Source of the DNA: Bremia lactucae | Lineage: Eukaryota; Oomycota; Peronosporomycetes; Peronosporales; Peronosporaceae | Direction: 5' to 3' | DNA: 64,000 nucleotides | Assembly: GCF_004359215.1 (NCBI RefSeq) | Contig: NC_090613.1 | Coordinates: 3,405,191-3,469,190 of the forward strand | Program-made: the position numbers and the translations under genes | Shown here: piece by piece, positions 42,960 to 53,933 of the stretch | Layout: every line of letters starts with the position of its first letter | Position numbering within the stretch: the first letter of the stretch is position 1 | Notes under the pieces: model-generated | Database searches by the model: none | Seen by the model: the letters and a program-made list of their open reading frames with translations, nothing else | What the model was told of the DNA's origin: nothing

Positions 42960-44450
42960 CAGCATTGCGAGGGATCCCTCCGCAGCCTGTGGATAAATCC
43001 CAGGAAGAAACCGTGACATTGAATGTCTTGGTTAATGACGGATTAAAAGTAGGCGCTTATACTCTTAATCTGTATGCGAATCCGAAATTAACTTCGGAGA
43101 TAACTCAAATACCAACCCTAGATCCCAAGCGGTTCGTGAGAGATCTGCATAGTGGTAGAATCAAGCAAATCTGCGTACACGTCACAGAGGACGAATACGT
43201 AACCGATATACGGTCAGCAGTTTGTTTTTGCAGAGAACGAACAGGTTCTCAGCAGCTCCGATGGACGAAGTATCCACGATAGGAAGACTCGGATTGAGAG
43301 ATATACACTTCAATCCTGGGAGTCACTCAAAATAAATCTTTTATACAAGGATTTGATTGAATTATGGGATGTATTCCCTGAAAGGCTCCATGCGAGTTGC
43401 CTAAGGATAAAGGCACTCGACATTAGATCGAGCTCAAATCGGGCTCGAAGTATTGTGTCATGAAGCAGTGGCCACTGCCTCGTGAAAAAGTACTTGCGAT
43501 CGATACATTCTTTGTCGATCAATTAAAAGCGGGTCATTAGAGGGCGTCAACCTATCCAATAGTTCTCCGACCTTCCGTGTGCGAAAGGCCTCAGGAGGGT
43601 GGTGGATAGTGCACGCATTCAATATAATGAATGCTGCAACAATACCGGCTCAAATGCCGATACCTAGAAAAGACGTAATAATAGATGGTATGTCTTAGAG
43701 TACCATCTTTTTGTCTATAGATCTGATGGATGGATTTTATCAGATCCTTATGCGTGAACGGGAGATCACGTACACAGCAGTGAGCACTCCCAGCGGTATG
43801 CTCTGAGAAGGGCTTGTAATGTCACAGGGGCTTAGCAAAGCTCCTGCAACATTCAGCAGATGCGTAACAAATCTTTTGAGACAGGTTTTTGACAATACAT
43901 TCATCCATAGCCGGGCCGACGAAAAGACGGACGTAAAAGTTCATAAAACTTACAGTCGTCAGGTTCTTACACATATGAAAAAGCATAAGTTGTACGCAAA
44001 TCTCAAGAAGTGTATATATTAGCTGATAGCGAAATACGAAATACCTTTTCGGTGCATCGTCGGTAAACCCGGCGTGCGCCCTGATCCCGAAAAGATCAAG
44101 GCAATTACCGATTGGCCAGTTCCAGTCGATGTCAAGGGACTTAGAAAGTTCCTTGGATTAGCGGCGTACTTGCACAAGTACTCTCGCAATTATGCAGAGA
44201 TGACAGTTCATCTCTCTCGTCTCTTGAAAAAAGACGAGAAATGGTTATGGAACGCTGATTGTCAGCGTTCGTTTGAAGGTATCAAGCAAAGCTTGATGCA
44301 ATCGCCCATCTTCGCGATTGCAGATCAAGACAGACCATTCCATGCCGACCCGATTTCGAGCCGGCTGCGCGTTCCAACAGTGAAAATAATCCCACTGTTG
44401 CAACACTCATTTCAAGTGTTCTGTCATCAACCTTGTTTGATGACTTAAAA
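42960..44450 (+). pseudogene. Gypsy-A reverse transcriptase
   Basis: Pieces in several frames: DPKRFVRDLHSG, a GSKYCVMKQWPLPREK block near 43450, LIVHAFN-type region near 43600, MSQGLSKAPATFSRCVTNLL (43819-) and then VFDNTFIHSRADEKTDVKVH, where Gypsy-E has YFDDIFVHSRAE. Thus the catalytic Y-x-D-D reads VFDN and about 8 residues before it are missing. KKHKLYANLKKCIY and VDVKGLRKFLGLAAYLHKYS follow. RNase H is mostly deleted at about 44345. Confidence 0.8.
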
Positions 44451-44529
44451 AAAAGCCTACGAAGAAGATAAGGGTCCGTTGCGTTTATTGGATTATCAGA
44501 TAAATGCATCCGATAATACTTTTTTAATA

Positions 44530-46470
44530 TTTACCGGCTTTATATCGATCGTCATCCGATCGATACACAACACGCAACGGCATATTGTATTTCACAGCCC
44601 TTGCAGGCGACACTCCATCCCAAATCCCAATGATTTGCGCTTGCGCATCATGTATGAGCGTCACGATGCACCAATAACTGGGCATCGTGGACGTGAGAAA
44701 ACTTAACTCACAGTAAGTCGCGACTTTTATTGGCCCCGCCAGTATCAGTTTATGCGCAAGTACGTTCGTGCTTGCGAAGTATGTCAACGGGTGAAGCCCA
44801 GCCCTTCATCCCGTGCACCTCTCCAACCTCTACAACTTCCAGCAGAGTGTTGGCAGTCCGTATCTGTGGACTTCGTCTTCGGATTTCCCGAAAACGACCA
44901 CAAAAATAATGGAATCCTTGTTTTTGTAGACAGATTCAGCAAGATGGTGCACCTTGCTGCGGTACCAGAGTCGATTACGGCTCCGGGTTGTGCCCGTGTC
45001 TTTATCGACACGGTATTCAAATTCCACGGTTTACTCCGTGAACTGGTCTCGGATAGAGATCCACCGTTATCGGCGGAGTTTGGCAATCCGTATTCTGATC
45101 TCTCGGAACACGGCTGACTATGTCAACATCCGATCACCCAGAAACGGATAATCAAACAGCGTCCTCGAAGAGATACTTCGAGGTTACGTCCAATCGTATC
45201 CGAATTGGAGCGAGTTTTTACCGATGGTCGAATTCGCCATCAATAATTCGGTGCATGCGTCTACAACGCATACACCGTTCTTTGTGAATGGCTTACGCCA
45301 TCCTCGCATACCGACCCAATTAGAGGGATCCTCTAGTCTAAGGGGGGGGGACTCGCAGGAGCAAAACCAATTCTGGCTCATGCTCAACACGCGTCGAAAA
45401 TAACAACGACGCGAGTGATGTCAATGTCGAAGAAAACGACATCGAAAATGAGATTGATCTCATGGCAGTACGCACTAAGCGTACTGAAAAAGACAAAACA
45501 AATGAGTTAGCGGAAGAGTTTCTGCTAACTCGAGAATCAATTATCCGTTTCGTTCAGGATTCTATTGCTAACGCAGTGGACCGACAGAAATGGAATGCAG
45601 ACAAACATGGAAGAGCAAATGTTAATTCATTCAAATTAATGATCTAGTGCTACTCTCTACGGTAAACTTACCTAAACGATTAGTCACTAATGTGGGTAGC
45701 ATTAAACTACTACCCAAGTTCATTGGGCCTTTCCGTGTACTGCATCGAAGAGGCAATGCGTACACAATAGAATTGCGACGTAGGATGCGAACGCATCCTA
45801 CGTTTTACGTTGGTCGGCTCCGGCCGTACCATCAGTACGCGGCTTCTTCCGAGGACGGATTTGACCACTCTTTACAAGAATACCCAAAAGATTATTGTGA
45901 TCGCGAACCAGATTTTCATGTTGAACCTGAAGTTTCTCAGGCCGGTTTCGAAGATCCTCGAAGCTACGATGAGCTGACGACAGCTCATCGCGGACAGCAT
46001 GATACTTCCGCTCGTACTCCAACAAGGAGTACGCACTCTTCGAACGGTCTTCCAACCGCTCGATATGGTGAGCCTGCACCGTCTGCTCCAACGAGCGACG
46101 CTTACCGCGCTCGTGGTCAAGTCCCTCCTCCAAATCATGGAGGAAGCGATCGAGTTTGTCGACCATCGACACTAGATCCGACACATGGGTCGGATTTAAT
46201 TTTCACTCCTCCGCCACAACCATTGGTGAATTTCCAAGGCTGTCAACGTTTCCTTGTGGAACGTATACTCCGTGATGTGAAGGGGTAGCGAACAAGTTAT
46301 CTTGTTCGCTGGTGCGGTTTACAACCTTCACATGACAGCAGGGAGCCTCGTTCCCAGCTGGTTGTTGACGTTGAGAGCCTCGTCCGTCAGTATGACGAGA
46401 CCCATCCAATGGATCATAAGGTCTATCAGAAAACACGCGCCTCTGGCGCCTGTAAATCGATGGCAAAACG
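44530..46470 (+). pseudogene. Gypsy-A integrase and chromodomain
   Basis: HHCC region with GHRGREKT and VRACEVCQRVKPSPSS (44690-44800). The core has WQSVSVDFVFGFPENDHKNN, ILVFVDRFSKMVHLAAVPES and LRELVSDRDPPLSAEF (first and second Asp present), then a stop at 45115. The GPF/Y module is KLLPKFIGPFRVLHRRGNAY (45690-45780). The chromodomain starts LVNFQGCQRFLVERILRDVK and is then broken at 46286. Confidence 0.85.
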
Positions 46471-46499
46471 TCAATCTCATCGCGCATCTCGATAGAGAT

Positions 46500-46970
46500 G
46501 CGAGCCCTTCCCCTGGATCACTGGTGACCCGGCGAGGACGCCGGAGGAGATCGCTGCCCGCGACGCTCTTCATGAGCATTACCTTACGCCGAAGGTAATG
46601 ACGCGAAGCCAGTATCTGACGCGTTTACGTGATCAAGCTTGTGGGGCTTCGGTGACCTGCATGAGAAAGATTCTGATCGTTTTGTTTCCAAACGAAACAA
46701 GGAGTGAAAACGAAGTCTCATTTGAGAACTGGGTTCACCGGGCCCGCAAACTCCGTAATATCTGGAATATCAGAGAGTCTGCGGATTAAGGTGAAGCTTC
46801 GCTTCGACTTCGCTAAGCTTTAGGCCAAAGGCCAGTTACGTTCAGCATTTATGCCACAAAACGAAGTAAGGCTAGCCGATATTTCAGTGCTACGGTTGAC
46901 CGTACAACCAAGGATCGAAGCCGCACTGAGGCTTTAGATCCACCTAATCCCACGTTTAGTAGTGGGAAGC
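46500..46970 (+). other. Unidentified coding-like segment downstream of Gypsy-A pol
   Basis: The plus frame reads GDPARTPEEIAARDALHEHY then LTPKVMTRSQYLTRLRDQAC and continues to a stop at 46789, followed by shorter pieces (SKASRYFSATVDRTTKDRSR). It looks like real protein but matches no family I recognise. It sits between the Gypsy-A chromodomain and the end of Gypsy-E pol, so it may be a post-pol ORF of Gypsy-A or a separate relic. Confidence 0.35.
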
Positions 46971-47690
46971 GACGTTTGACGCGAGTTGACCCTCAGCTTG
47001 GAGCTCAAAAATGTCAACGTTGTACGGGCAATCTTGCCGAAGAGGTACCTCGAACTCCCAAGAGTTTTTGGAAGAGGGTTACCCTAGCCACTTCACCAGA
47101 TACTAGTATTGACCCTCACGACGACGTCGCTTTAAAAGTTTCTCCACATGAAACTGAAGGTTTCCCCGCGCATCAAGCGGTGCGGGAGGGGGCCGAAATT
47201 TCGGCGGAAGCATTTGATGCTCAACGACACGAGGTGCAACTTCTTCGTGAGGTCCTTGCTCGGGTTGGGAGCTCTTTTGAGGCGGTTCGGGCGTCTTTCG
47301 CCGAAATCGCTTTTACCACGTAAAGAGGGCCAGTTGGATATCCTGGTGAGGATGCAACAATCTGCGGCACGACCGCCTGTCTCGGCGCAAGCGCCTTCAA
47401 GTCCAAGTGGGAAGGGTCCCGATATGGCTAAAGCAAGCCAACGTAAAACACTGGATGTGTACGCAGCTTGTTGGGAAGGTTTAGCGTATAAGCTAGGCCC
47501 TTCTTGGCCACGAACGTAAATGGTCCAATAAAGCGCGGGCGAAATTTGGTCTTGAAGACCGCGGATACCAAGTTGGTAGGTAGGTTCTTAGCGTTTAGTA
47601 AAACTCGGTCTCCGACCATATACGAATTAATACAGTTTCTGCTTTTGGCATCTGCTTCTTGTTTTTGTTTGTCTTGGCTATCAGCCATCG
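46965..47690 (-). pseudogene. Gypsy-E integrase C-terminus and chromodomain
   Basis: GPF/Y module FIGPFTFVAKKGLAYTLNLP, then HPVFYVGLL and stop, APRQAVVPQIVASSPGYPTG, then in shifted frames the chromodomain GNLQFHVEKLLKRRRREGQY with stop, YLVKWLG and SWEFEVPLRQDCPYNVDIFE, ending NVASHY and stop near 46965. An overlapping plus-strand frame (46976-47323) is a shadow of it. Confidence 0.8.
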
Positions 47691-47699
47691 TATCTCTTA

Positions 47700-48680
47700 C
47701 ATGTCTTAAGATACTAAATCGCGTCGCGAGAAACTCGCTTACTTGTTTCCGAACGGTAACAGGGCTGATATCAGCAAGCCTATCGGCCGATTCTCCCCCA
47801 CCAAGCCCTTAACCCTGCAGTGGTATCGTTAATGGAACGCGCGGTTGGTAAGACCGTTTACATAGAACACAGTATAGCCTGTAGAGGCATGAACAGCGTC
47901 ATTGAACGCAAACTCCACTACTGGGAGCATTGAGCTCCAGCGCTTTGGTGTCTGAGCACACACGCTGCGTTAAACGTCTTCAATGACGCGATTGACAAGT
48001 TCAGTTCGACCATCGGTCTGTGGATGGTCCGCAGTGGACATCTCCAATCTGGTTATAAGCACTCGGAAAATTGATTTCCAGATTTACCCGTAAAATCGGG
48101 GATCCCGATCAGAGATAATTGCCACTGGCAAACCATGTTTTCGAAACACGCGATCGATGAACAGCTTAGCTGTACCGTCTCCATCAATGGAATCTGGCAC
48201 GGCTGCTTAGTAAGCCATTTTGCTCAAACGGTCAACAAAGACCACTATACCGGAGTTACCGGCTGAATCTTTCGGTAGCCCAAAGACGAAATCCATACTA
48301 ATGGACTCCCACAATCCTATGGGGACGGGAAGACTCGCCAGTGGCGCAGCAGCATGTGTCGAGGGTTTAATCCGTTGGCACGTTTCGCATGTGCGAATAT
48401 ATGTGCTGACCCATTTTTAAAGTTTGGGCCACCGACTCTGGCCTATGAAGCCGTAGGTCTTTTCTCAAGCGAGATGACCACCAAGGACAGTATCGTGTGC
48501 CTCATATTGGATCCGGTACTTCACCTCCTCATCATGAGGAACAATGACACGCGGAGGGTCCGCGATGTTTGTGCAACAGGTTGTTATCGATAGAAATCGA
48601 TGTAACCTTGCACGCAAACGTGCCGCCAATTTAATACCCAATTTGAGTCCTATAACGCTCGTAGCAGAGCTGCACACTGT
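47700..48680 (-). pseudogene. Gypsy-E integrase N-terminus and core
   Basis: The HHCC-side segment is HDEEVKYRIQYEAHDTVLGG HLA (48465-48550). The core is decayed but recognisable on the minus strand (GFVFGLPKDSAGNSGIVVFV then DRLSKMAY near 48200-48300; ISDRDPRF-type block near 48100). Many stops. Confidence 0.7.
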
Positions 48681-48843
48681 TTATCCTTGGCGTAAGCCGA
48701 ACTGATTAATTCAGGAATAGGTGACGAGATAGTCGTTGAATGAGAATCTCATAATCCGGCCTGCGTGATAACGCGTCGGCCAAAGCATTTTGCTTGCCGG
48801 GCTTATACTTCACCACGAAGTTGGATTCCGCAAAAAAAGATAG

Positions 48844-49990
48844 TTATCGGGCCATTTTCTGTGAGAGATGGGGCGACTTAGTCGCCGTGCGCAATGATGT
48901 GTGATCTGTAAAAATCACAAACGGCTTAGAGCCGAGTGGATGACCTCTGAATTTGACGAGAGCATACTTCATAACAAGGAACTCTTTGTCATGAACTGGG
49001 TAGTTCTTTTCCGCAGCTTTAAGCTTTTTAGACTCGAACGCAATAACACGTTGATGCCCATCAACATCTGTTTGTAACAGAGCACTGCCAATGGCAAAAT
49101 CTGATGCGTCAAAGACGATACTGAAAGGCCAATTTGGGTTTGGCAGTACCAGAATCGGGGCATGGATAAGACTACCCTTAACTGCTCGAAAAGCATTATT
49201 TTCGGTGCTAGTCCAGCACCATTCTATATCTTTCTTTAGGAGTTTAGATAATGGCCTAGCCATATCAGCGTAATTTTTGCTATATTTGTGTAAATAATTG
49301 GCGAGACCCAACCACTTAAGCAAATCCTTTTGGTTTTTAGGAACCGGCCAATCTACTATGGCTTTTACCTTAGCGGAATCGCTCTAAGGCATCGCTTTCC
49401 AATGAAGTTTTCTAAAGAAGGAATTTCGTCTGCGCCAAAAATGCATTTAGATGCATTGGCATACAATTTTTTTGTGCGCATGCATTCGAGCACTGCTCGC
49501 AAATGGTCTAAATGGTTTTCCATATCCGACCGACCCTGCTCCGCACGACTATGGACAAAAATGTCATCGAAATAAGTCTGTGCATAACCTCGATGAGGGC
49601 GAAACAGTTGCGTCACTAGACGATTAAATGTTGCCGGGGCGTTGGAAAGCCATTGTGGAAAACCAGCCACTCCCATTACATGCCGCTTTGGGTGCTAACC
49701 GCTGTAAGCGGGATATCACTAGCTCGCATAAGCACTTGGTAGTAACCATTGACTAAGTCCAATGCACTGTACATTGTACATCCCACCATATTGTTCTAAA
49801 GAACATCTTTTCTAGGAATGGGGGTTTGGGCTGGTATAGTGGCAGCCTTAAGCTTATTATAAGCATGTACAATGCGCCATTTACCATTTGGCTTTTTGAC
49901 ACAAAAATGTCGGTGTCGAATGAGGAGATTTGTTCTCTCGTAACATTTCAGCCTCGTGCTTTGCATGGAAGAAATCGTCAATGACGTCAC
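48844..49990 (-). pseudogene. Gypsy-E reverse transcriptase and RNase H
   Basis: RT: HRHFCVKKPNGKWRIVHAYN, APATFNRLVTQLF, and an intact catalytic box QTYFDDIFVHSRAEQGRSDM at about 49560, then LKWLGLANYLHKYSKNYADM. RNase H: FSIVFDASDFAIGSALLQTD and YPVHDKEFLVMKYAL, with PFVIFTDHTSL. Two frames (49365-49676, 48844-49323) cover most of it. It is one of the better preserved polymerase domains in the window. Confidence 0.85.
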
Positions 49991-51475
49991 ACTGCTCCTT
50001 TGGTAAAAGCCATTGTTCTTGTGACACAGTATTTGGTTCCCATTACTAAGTCAATTTCATGATGAACACTTCTATCCGGAGCTAAAACAGATGGTGGGTT
50101 ATTACATACCTTATCTTGGAATTCCTTAATTAAGGAATAAAAAGGATCCGTAGGATCTTCCAGGATCGGTGACCCATTTCGCGCACAAAGTGCACCTTTT
50201 GTGTCATCCAGGACAGCTTCGTCTAGAAGTGACGATGAGTTTAACTCAACCATAGGTCGAATGACCATCATTTCAGATAAGTCACCAGTTTTTAAGACTC
50301 GACCGCACTCATCAATAGACATTTCGTCTAGCTCTAAAAGAGCATGTAACGAGAGGATTGCCGCAAGGCTTACTTCCCCCTCAATGTTACCGGTTACGCC
50401 ATTTACAAGCGTATGTACTTGCTCACTCGTATCACTTTGTGAGGGTATACACGCTTCGTGTCCATCCTGTCTTGGAGTGAAGATGAAGACAATACGCCTT
50501 TTAGAGGCCGGGACATTCACGTCCCCAGGGTTTTCAGCCTGTATTGGTTCTATACAAGACATGGTGTCTAATTTGACATCCGATAAAGAGTTAAAAAACT
50601 CAACTTCCTTATCCAGCGAACGTTTACGTGTCGCCTCACGTGCATTAGGAGGATTTGACCCAAAATGCCCTGGCGAACCGCCAATAGTGTCACTATTGAC
50701 ACTTAGGATGGTGCCACCTCGGCCGACCATACTCGGTGGACTTAGACGTGCCACTCCACGTATCTCAGGGATATTGCACGCTGCTTTCAGCATTTAGTGA
50801 ATCGTTAGTATAGCGAGTGTTACTCGACGAAGTACGTGCCGTTTTACTTATTTCTGCTCAGTCGGGCTCAAAATTAATGTTTTTAACATTAGAGTTTATT
50901 AACTCAGACATGCCAATGTCTAAAACAGTGACAGACTCATTCTTGGTATGGCCTGGCTAGAACATCATGAACCGAATTAGTAATATTTATTGTGAGGAGT
51001 AGCTTCTCCAGACAAGCTATTGATAAGCCTTTCTGGCAAAAGCCACGGCTTCTTTTCAGGGGCGAGATGAGACATTTTACTGTCTTCACTCCCCTGACCG
51101 TGGATCAATTGGAAGTCTAAGACCTTAGGCGCCACGCGCAATATTCCTAGCAAAGTTTTGGAGAGTCATGGACCCACCTTTGCTAGGCAACAAATGAGAT
51201 CATATCTCGAATCCAAATCAAGGACGAGACAGCGTTCCATACTGTCAAAGTCCAGAAACTTTATACCTAAGTTCAATGGAACTTTGGGAACAGTGACCCG
51301 AGTCCCTGTCCCTAAGCAAACAGTGTTATTGTATTATCTCCATGCGCTCTAAGTACCTCCACGTATTGTTGATTTCCCTCAATAGAAAGGCGTCGAGCAT
51401 AATTGCAAGACACTCCTGAGTCAATTAAAATTGACCACGGCTTACCAAAGCCCTTTACAATCGAAATGAGCACCA
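49987..51475 (-). pseudogene. Gypsy-E protease and pre-RT region
   Basis: The protease box WSILIDSGVSCNYARR (catalytic D-S-G) is at about 51390-51440. 49987-50793 is a 268-codon open frame rich in Glu, Ser and Asp, ending PPSVLAPDRSVHHEIDLVMG then TKYCVTRTM, the conserved lead-in to RT (Rs.HeIdL..G..P). KMSHLAPEKKPWLLPERLIN lies at about 51010-51080. Confidence 0.75.
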
Positions 51476-51559
51476 AGCTAATTGGGGCAAGGTTCTATTT
51501 ATTCTCACCTCCTTGAGGTTTAACCGAGCCTAGGTCTTCCCCAGAAGGGCGCCCCGCAT

Positions 51560-52578
51560 CTACTGGGTATCGACGTTTCCCCGCACCGTACCAGATCTCT
51601 GGTATAGGTCGGAGTTGGAGCTCTTTCGGGCTTTACGCAAATTTCGAAGTGGGCAGGCAGGGCGTAAATGTTTCGTGCATTCGCGCACATAACATCTACG
51701 GATGGTCTTATGCTGTTCCACAGCTTGAAGAGCCTCTTCTCCTTCCTCAACGAGGCTTATAAACATAGGTTCCGCTCTATTAGACGGAACCCATGTGCTC
51801 GAAGAGCTTGTTCGGTAAACAGGCGTGCTAACGCGGGCAGACTTAAAGTCAAAGTCGGCGCGTAGCGCTATGGCAACTGCCTCTTCGAACGTAGCCGGAT
51901 GAGATCGGAACAATTCCGTCCGGGCAATGCCTTCATTGAGACCCCCCATAAAAAAGGTCACTACAATTGCCTCTTGCACCGGGTCTTGATGCATAGATGC
52001 AATGAGAGTTCTCAACTCCTGGACAAAGACCCCCAGGGTTCTTTTACCCTGCCGAGTCGCTAGGAGTCGTGCTCGCATGCAAAAAGCCTGATCAGGCGGT
52101 GCAAACATGCTGGTCACTTGCTGTTTCAGCGAATCCCATGAGGGGAAAGCGTCGTTTATGGATGTGCTGCACATTAATGCCCACTCTATGGCTCTACCTC
52201 CAAGTTTGGACATGGCCATAGCCACATTTGCCTTTCTGGTAAGAACAAGACGTAATCAATGGACATTTCCATTTGCTCAATTCAAAAAGGGAGATTTTCT
52301 CCCTCTTTTCCCTCATTTTTTTTTACATTTACAGTTAGAGGGCGAGCCCTCGGCTCTGAGTCAGGTACGGAGATGTACCGGGTAGGCATAGATGCCGCTA
52401 AAGGGTCCTGTACCTGACCGATCAGGGAGGCTTTGTACCGCATGAAAGCTTCAAGCCTTGCATGCAGGACCTCTGGTCCCTGGGAAATAATAAATTCCAC
52501 GTGCTCAAGCCCGAATAAGATTTTGAGCTTGTCATAAGCGGCGCGTTGCGCTTCTGACAATTCTGGAACCTCTTTCAC
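51560..52578 (-). pseudogene. Gypsy-E gag
   Basis: Two frames: 52282-52578 ([20 protein letters not shown]...) and 51560-52225 (GGRAIEWALMCSTSINDAFP, VFVQELRTLIASMHQDPVQE, VTFFMGGLNEGIARTELFRS), ending with a degenerate zinc knuckle RCYVRECTKHLRPAC. One frameshift near 52240-52300 separates them. Confidence 0.8.
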
Positions 52579-52625
52579 TGTCGTAAAAAATAAGTCTTGT
52601 AAAGACTCAGGCGTAGGTTGACTAC

Positions 52626-52636
52626 GAGTGCTACCA
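52626..52636 (-). promoter_or_regulatory. Primer-binding site of Gypsy-E
   Basis: TGGTAGCACTC on the minus strand, two bases (CC) after the LTR; the same TGGTAGCAC box as the other gypsies. Confidence 0.6.
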
Positions 52637-52638
52637 GG

Positions 52639-53123
52639 TGTAGCGGAGCTATCACGCTCCTAAAGTCAGAGAAAGACTCTCAGACTCAGAGAGTCACTTA
52701 GTTCTATTGAGCTTATGGGTTTAACAACTCTGGGAGTCGTACATGCTATTAAAGCTTAAGGAATCCTAGTTCAAGGGATTCAGGGGTTCGTAAAGCCAAG
52801 TGGCAACTAGTGCCCAAGAGGATATACCTTAGAAAGGCTTCTATCTCTTACAAATCAATGCGCAAGCCTTAGGAAGGCACTTAACGCTTTAAGATCAATG
52901 AGGAACTGCACTTTATTTAATTATTTAAATCTAAAAACCTTACCCTAGCTAATTTAAAATAGATTTCGGCCCCAGATTTATATCTGGCGGCGACCACATA
53001 ATTATTGCCCATATTTAATGGGATTTAAGCAACTAACTATTTTAAAATTAGATAAAGGGTATTTTACCCATTTAGTAAATGTACCACAACAACGGTTCTC
53101 CAACCGATGTGTGCCCCATTACA
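52639..53123 (-). repeat. 5' LTR of Gypsy-E
   Basis: 485 bp; on the minus strand TGTAATGGGGCACACATCGG... to ...CTCCGCTACA. Homologous to the solo LTR 18925-19410. Confidence 0.9.
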
Positions 53124-53173
53124 CTATCAGCTTAAAGACATGAACTTTCCCTAGTGACCCTGCCAGTTTAGCA

Positions 53174-53593
53174 GTGGTCAATAAAACTACGTCCTATGAC
53201 CGACCTCTCGGCGGTATCATAGGCGAGTTTGATGCTAAAAGCGTGAGCGAGGCTCAACGCTTTTTGATTAAGCGATTAGCCATCACACGAAAAGTCCGTG
53301 ACGAGATGGCAAGCGCACAGGACAAGCAAAAAGAATATGCTGACCGAAATGGTCTCAAAATTAACGAACGCTTTAAAGTGGGTGAAAAAGTACTATTAAG
53401 TATTGCTACCCTACCTAAAAATGCAATTTTTGTACTACCTGGAGGTACTACGAAGTTGTTGCACCGTTTCATTGGGCCCTTTAAGGTGGTAATAGAGGTT
53501 GGTGACTCAAATTATAGGCTCACCCTTCCCTCGTATATAAAGACGCGCCGTATTTTAAGTGGGTCGTCTGAAACGGTATGTAGACTCAAATGA
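53174..53593 (+). pseudogene. Gypsy-F integrase C-terminus
   Basis: The frame has RDEMASAQDKQKEYADRNGL, FKVGEKVLLSIATLP and the GPF/Y module KLLHRFIGPFKVVIEVGDSN followed by YRLTLPSYIKT. It is a short 5'-truncated fragment; no chromodomain follows in frame. Confidence 0.8.
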
Positions 53594-53654
53594 GCCTCAT
53601 ACCCCCATTCGTCGAAGAAGACGATGGTGACGCCGACTGTGAGTCTAGCGGCGA

Positions 53655-53933
53655 TCAGATGAGGGAGACGGTGAATTTACTTGGTGACTGCCTATGAAAA
53701 GGAGCACCAGCTGAGGCCTCTTCGCTAGTCTCAAATGGACTAGCAGAAGTAGCGTAGTGAGAAGAAACAGGGGGTACAGTACCGCCCATGATTTCTTTCA
53801 CACGCAAGCGGGCGATATTAATTCGCTGCGACCGCTGTATCATCGCATCGGAATGCGGATGAATGCGGCGCAAGAATTTCGCCTCGTATTGGTCGGGCGT
53901 TTCATTTAAACGCAACACGACCGGGTCTTCCAT
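53655..53933 (-). CDS. Antisense ORF 2 in Gypsy-F (92 aa)
   Basis: MEDPVVLRLNETPDQYEAKF then LRRIHPHSDAMIQRSQRINI and a short tail. Basic and helical, with no recognised domain. It lies opposite to the element's own direction, between pol and the 3' LTR. Upstream on the same strand, protein-like sequence (SEWPRVNGTIASLKKRAFLN) joins it to ORF 1 with a frame change, so the two may be pieces of one longer antisense gene. Confidence 0.35.
   Translation of the reverse strand: MEDPVVLRLNETPDQYEAKFLRRIHPHSDAMIQRSQRINIARLRVKEIMGGTVPPVSSHYATSASPFETSEEASAGAPFHRQSPSKFTVSLI

Larger units (their letters stand above)
40465..46970 (+). mobile_element. Gypsy-A, chromodomain Ty3/gypsy element, 5' LTR to pol end
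   Basis: 5' LTR 40465-40901, primer-binding site, gag, protease, RT, integrase and chromodomain on the plus strand, ending where Gypsy-E arrives from the other side. No 3' LTR or polypurine tract remains. It has many stops, an RT box change and an RNase H deletion. The coding region contains an exceptional number of short inverted repeats (see findings). A close copy is at 58072-64000. Confidence 0.88.
46965..53123 (-). mobile_element. Gypsy-E, chromodomain Ty3/gypsy element, minus strand
   Basis: 5' LTR 52639-53123, gag, protease, RT, RNase H, integrase and chromodomain on the minus strand. The pol end is at about 46965 and the 3' LTR is missing. The flanks of the LTR (CCAGG inside, CTATC outside) do not repeat, as expected for one end of an element. 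Its LTR family also gave the solo LTR at 18925. Confidence 0.88.

Noticed and set aside
46976..47323. 115-codon plus-strand frame
   Set aside because: The minus strand in the same place encodes the Gypsy-E chromodomain (YLVKWLG, SWEFEVPLRQDCPYN), so the plus frame is a shadow.
50201..50797. 198-codon plus-strand frame
   Set aside because: Shadow of the 268-codon Gypsy-E pre-RT frame on the minus strand, which ends in the conserved RT lead-in.
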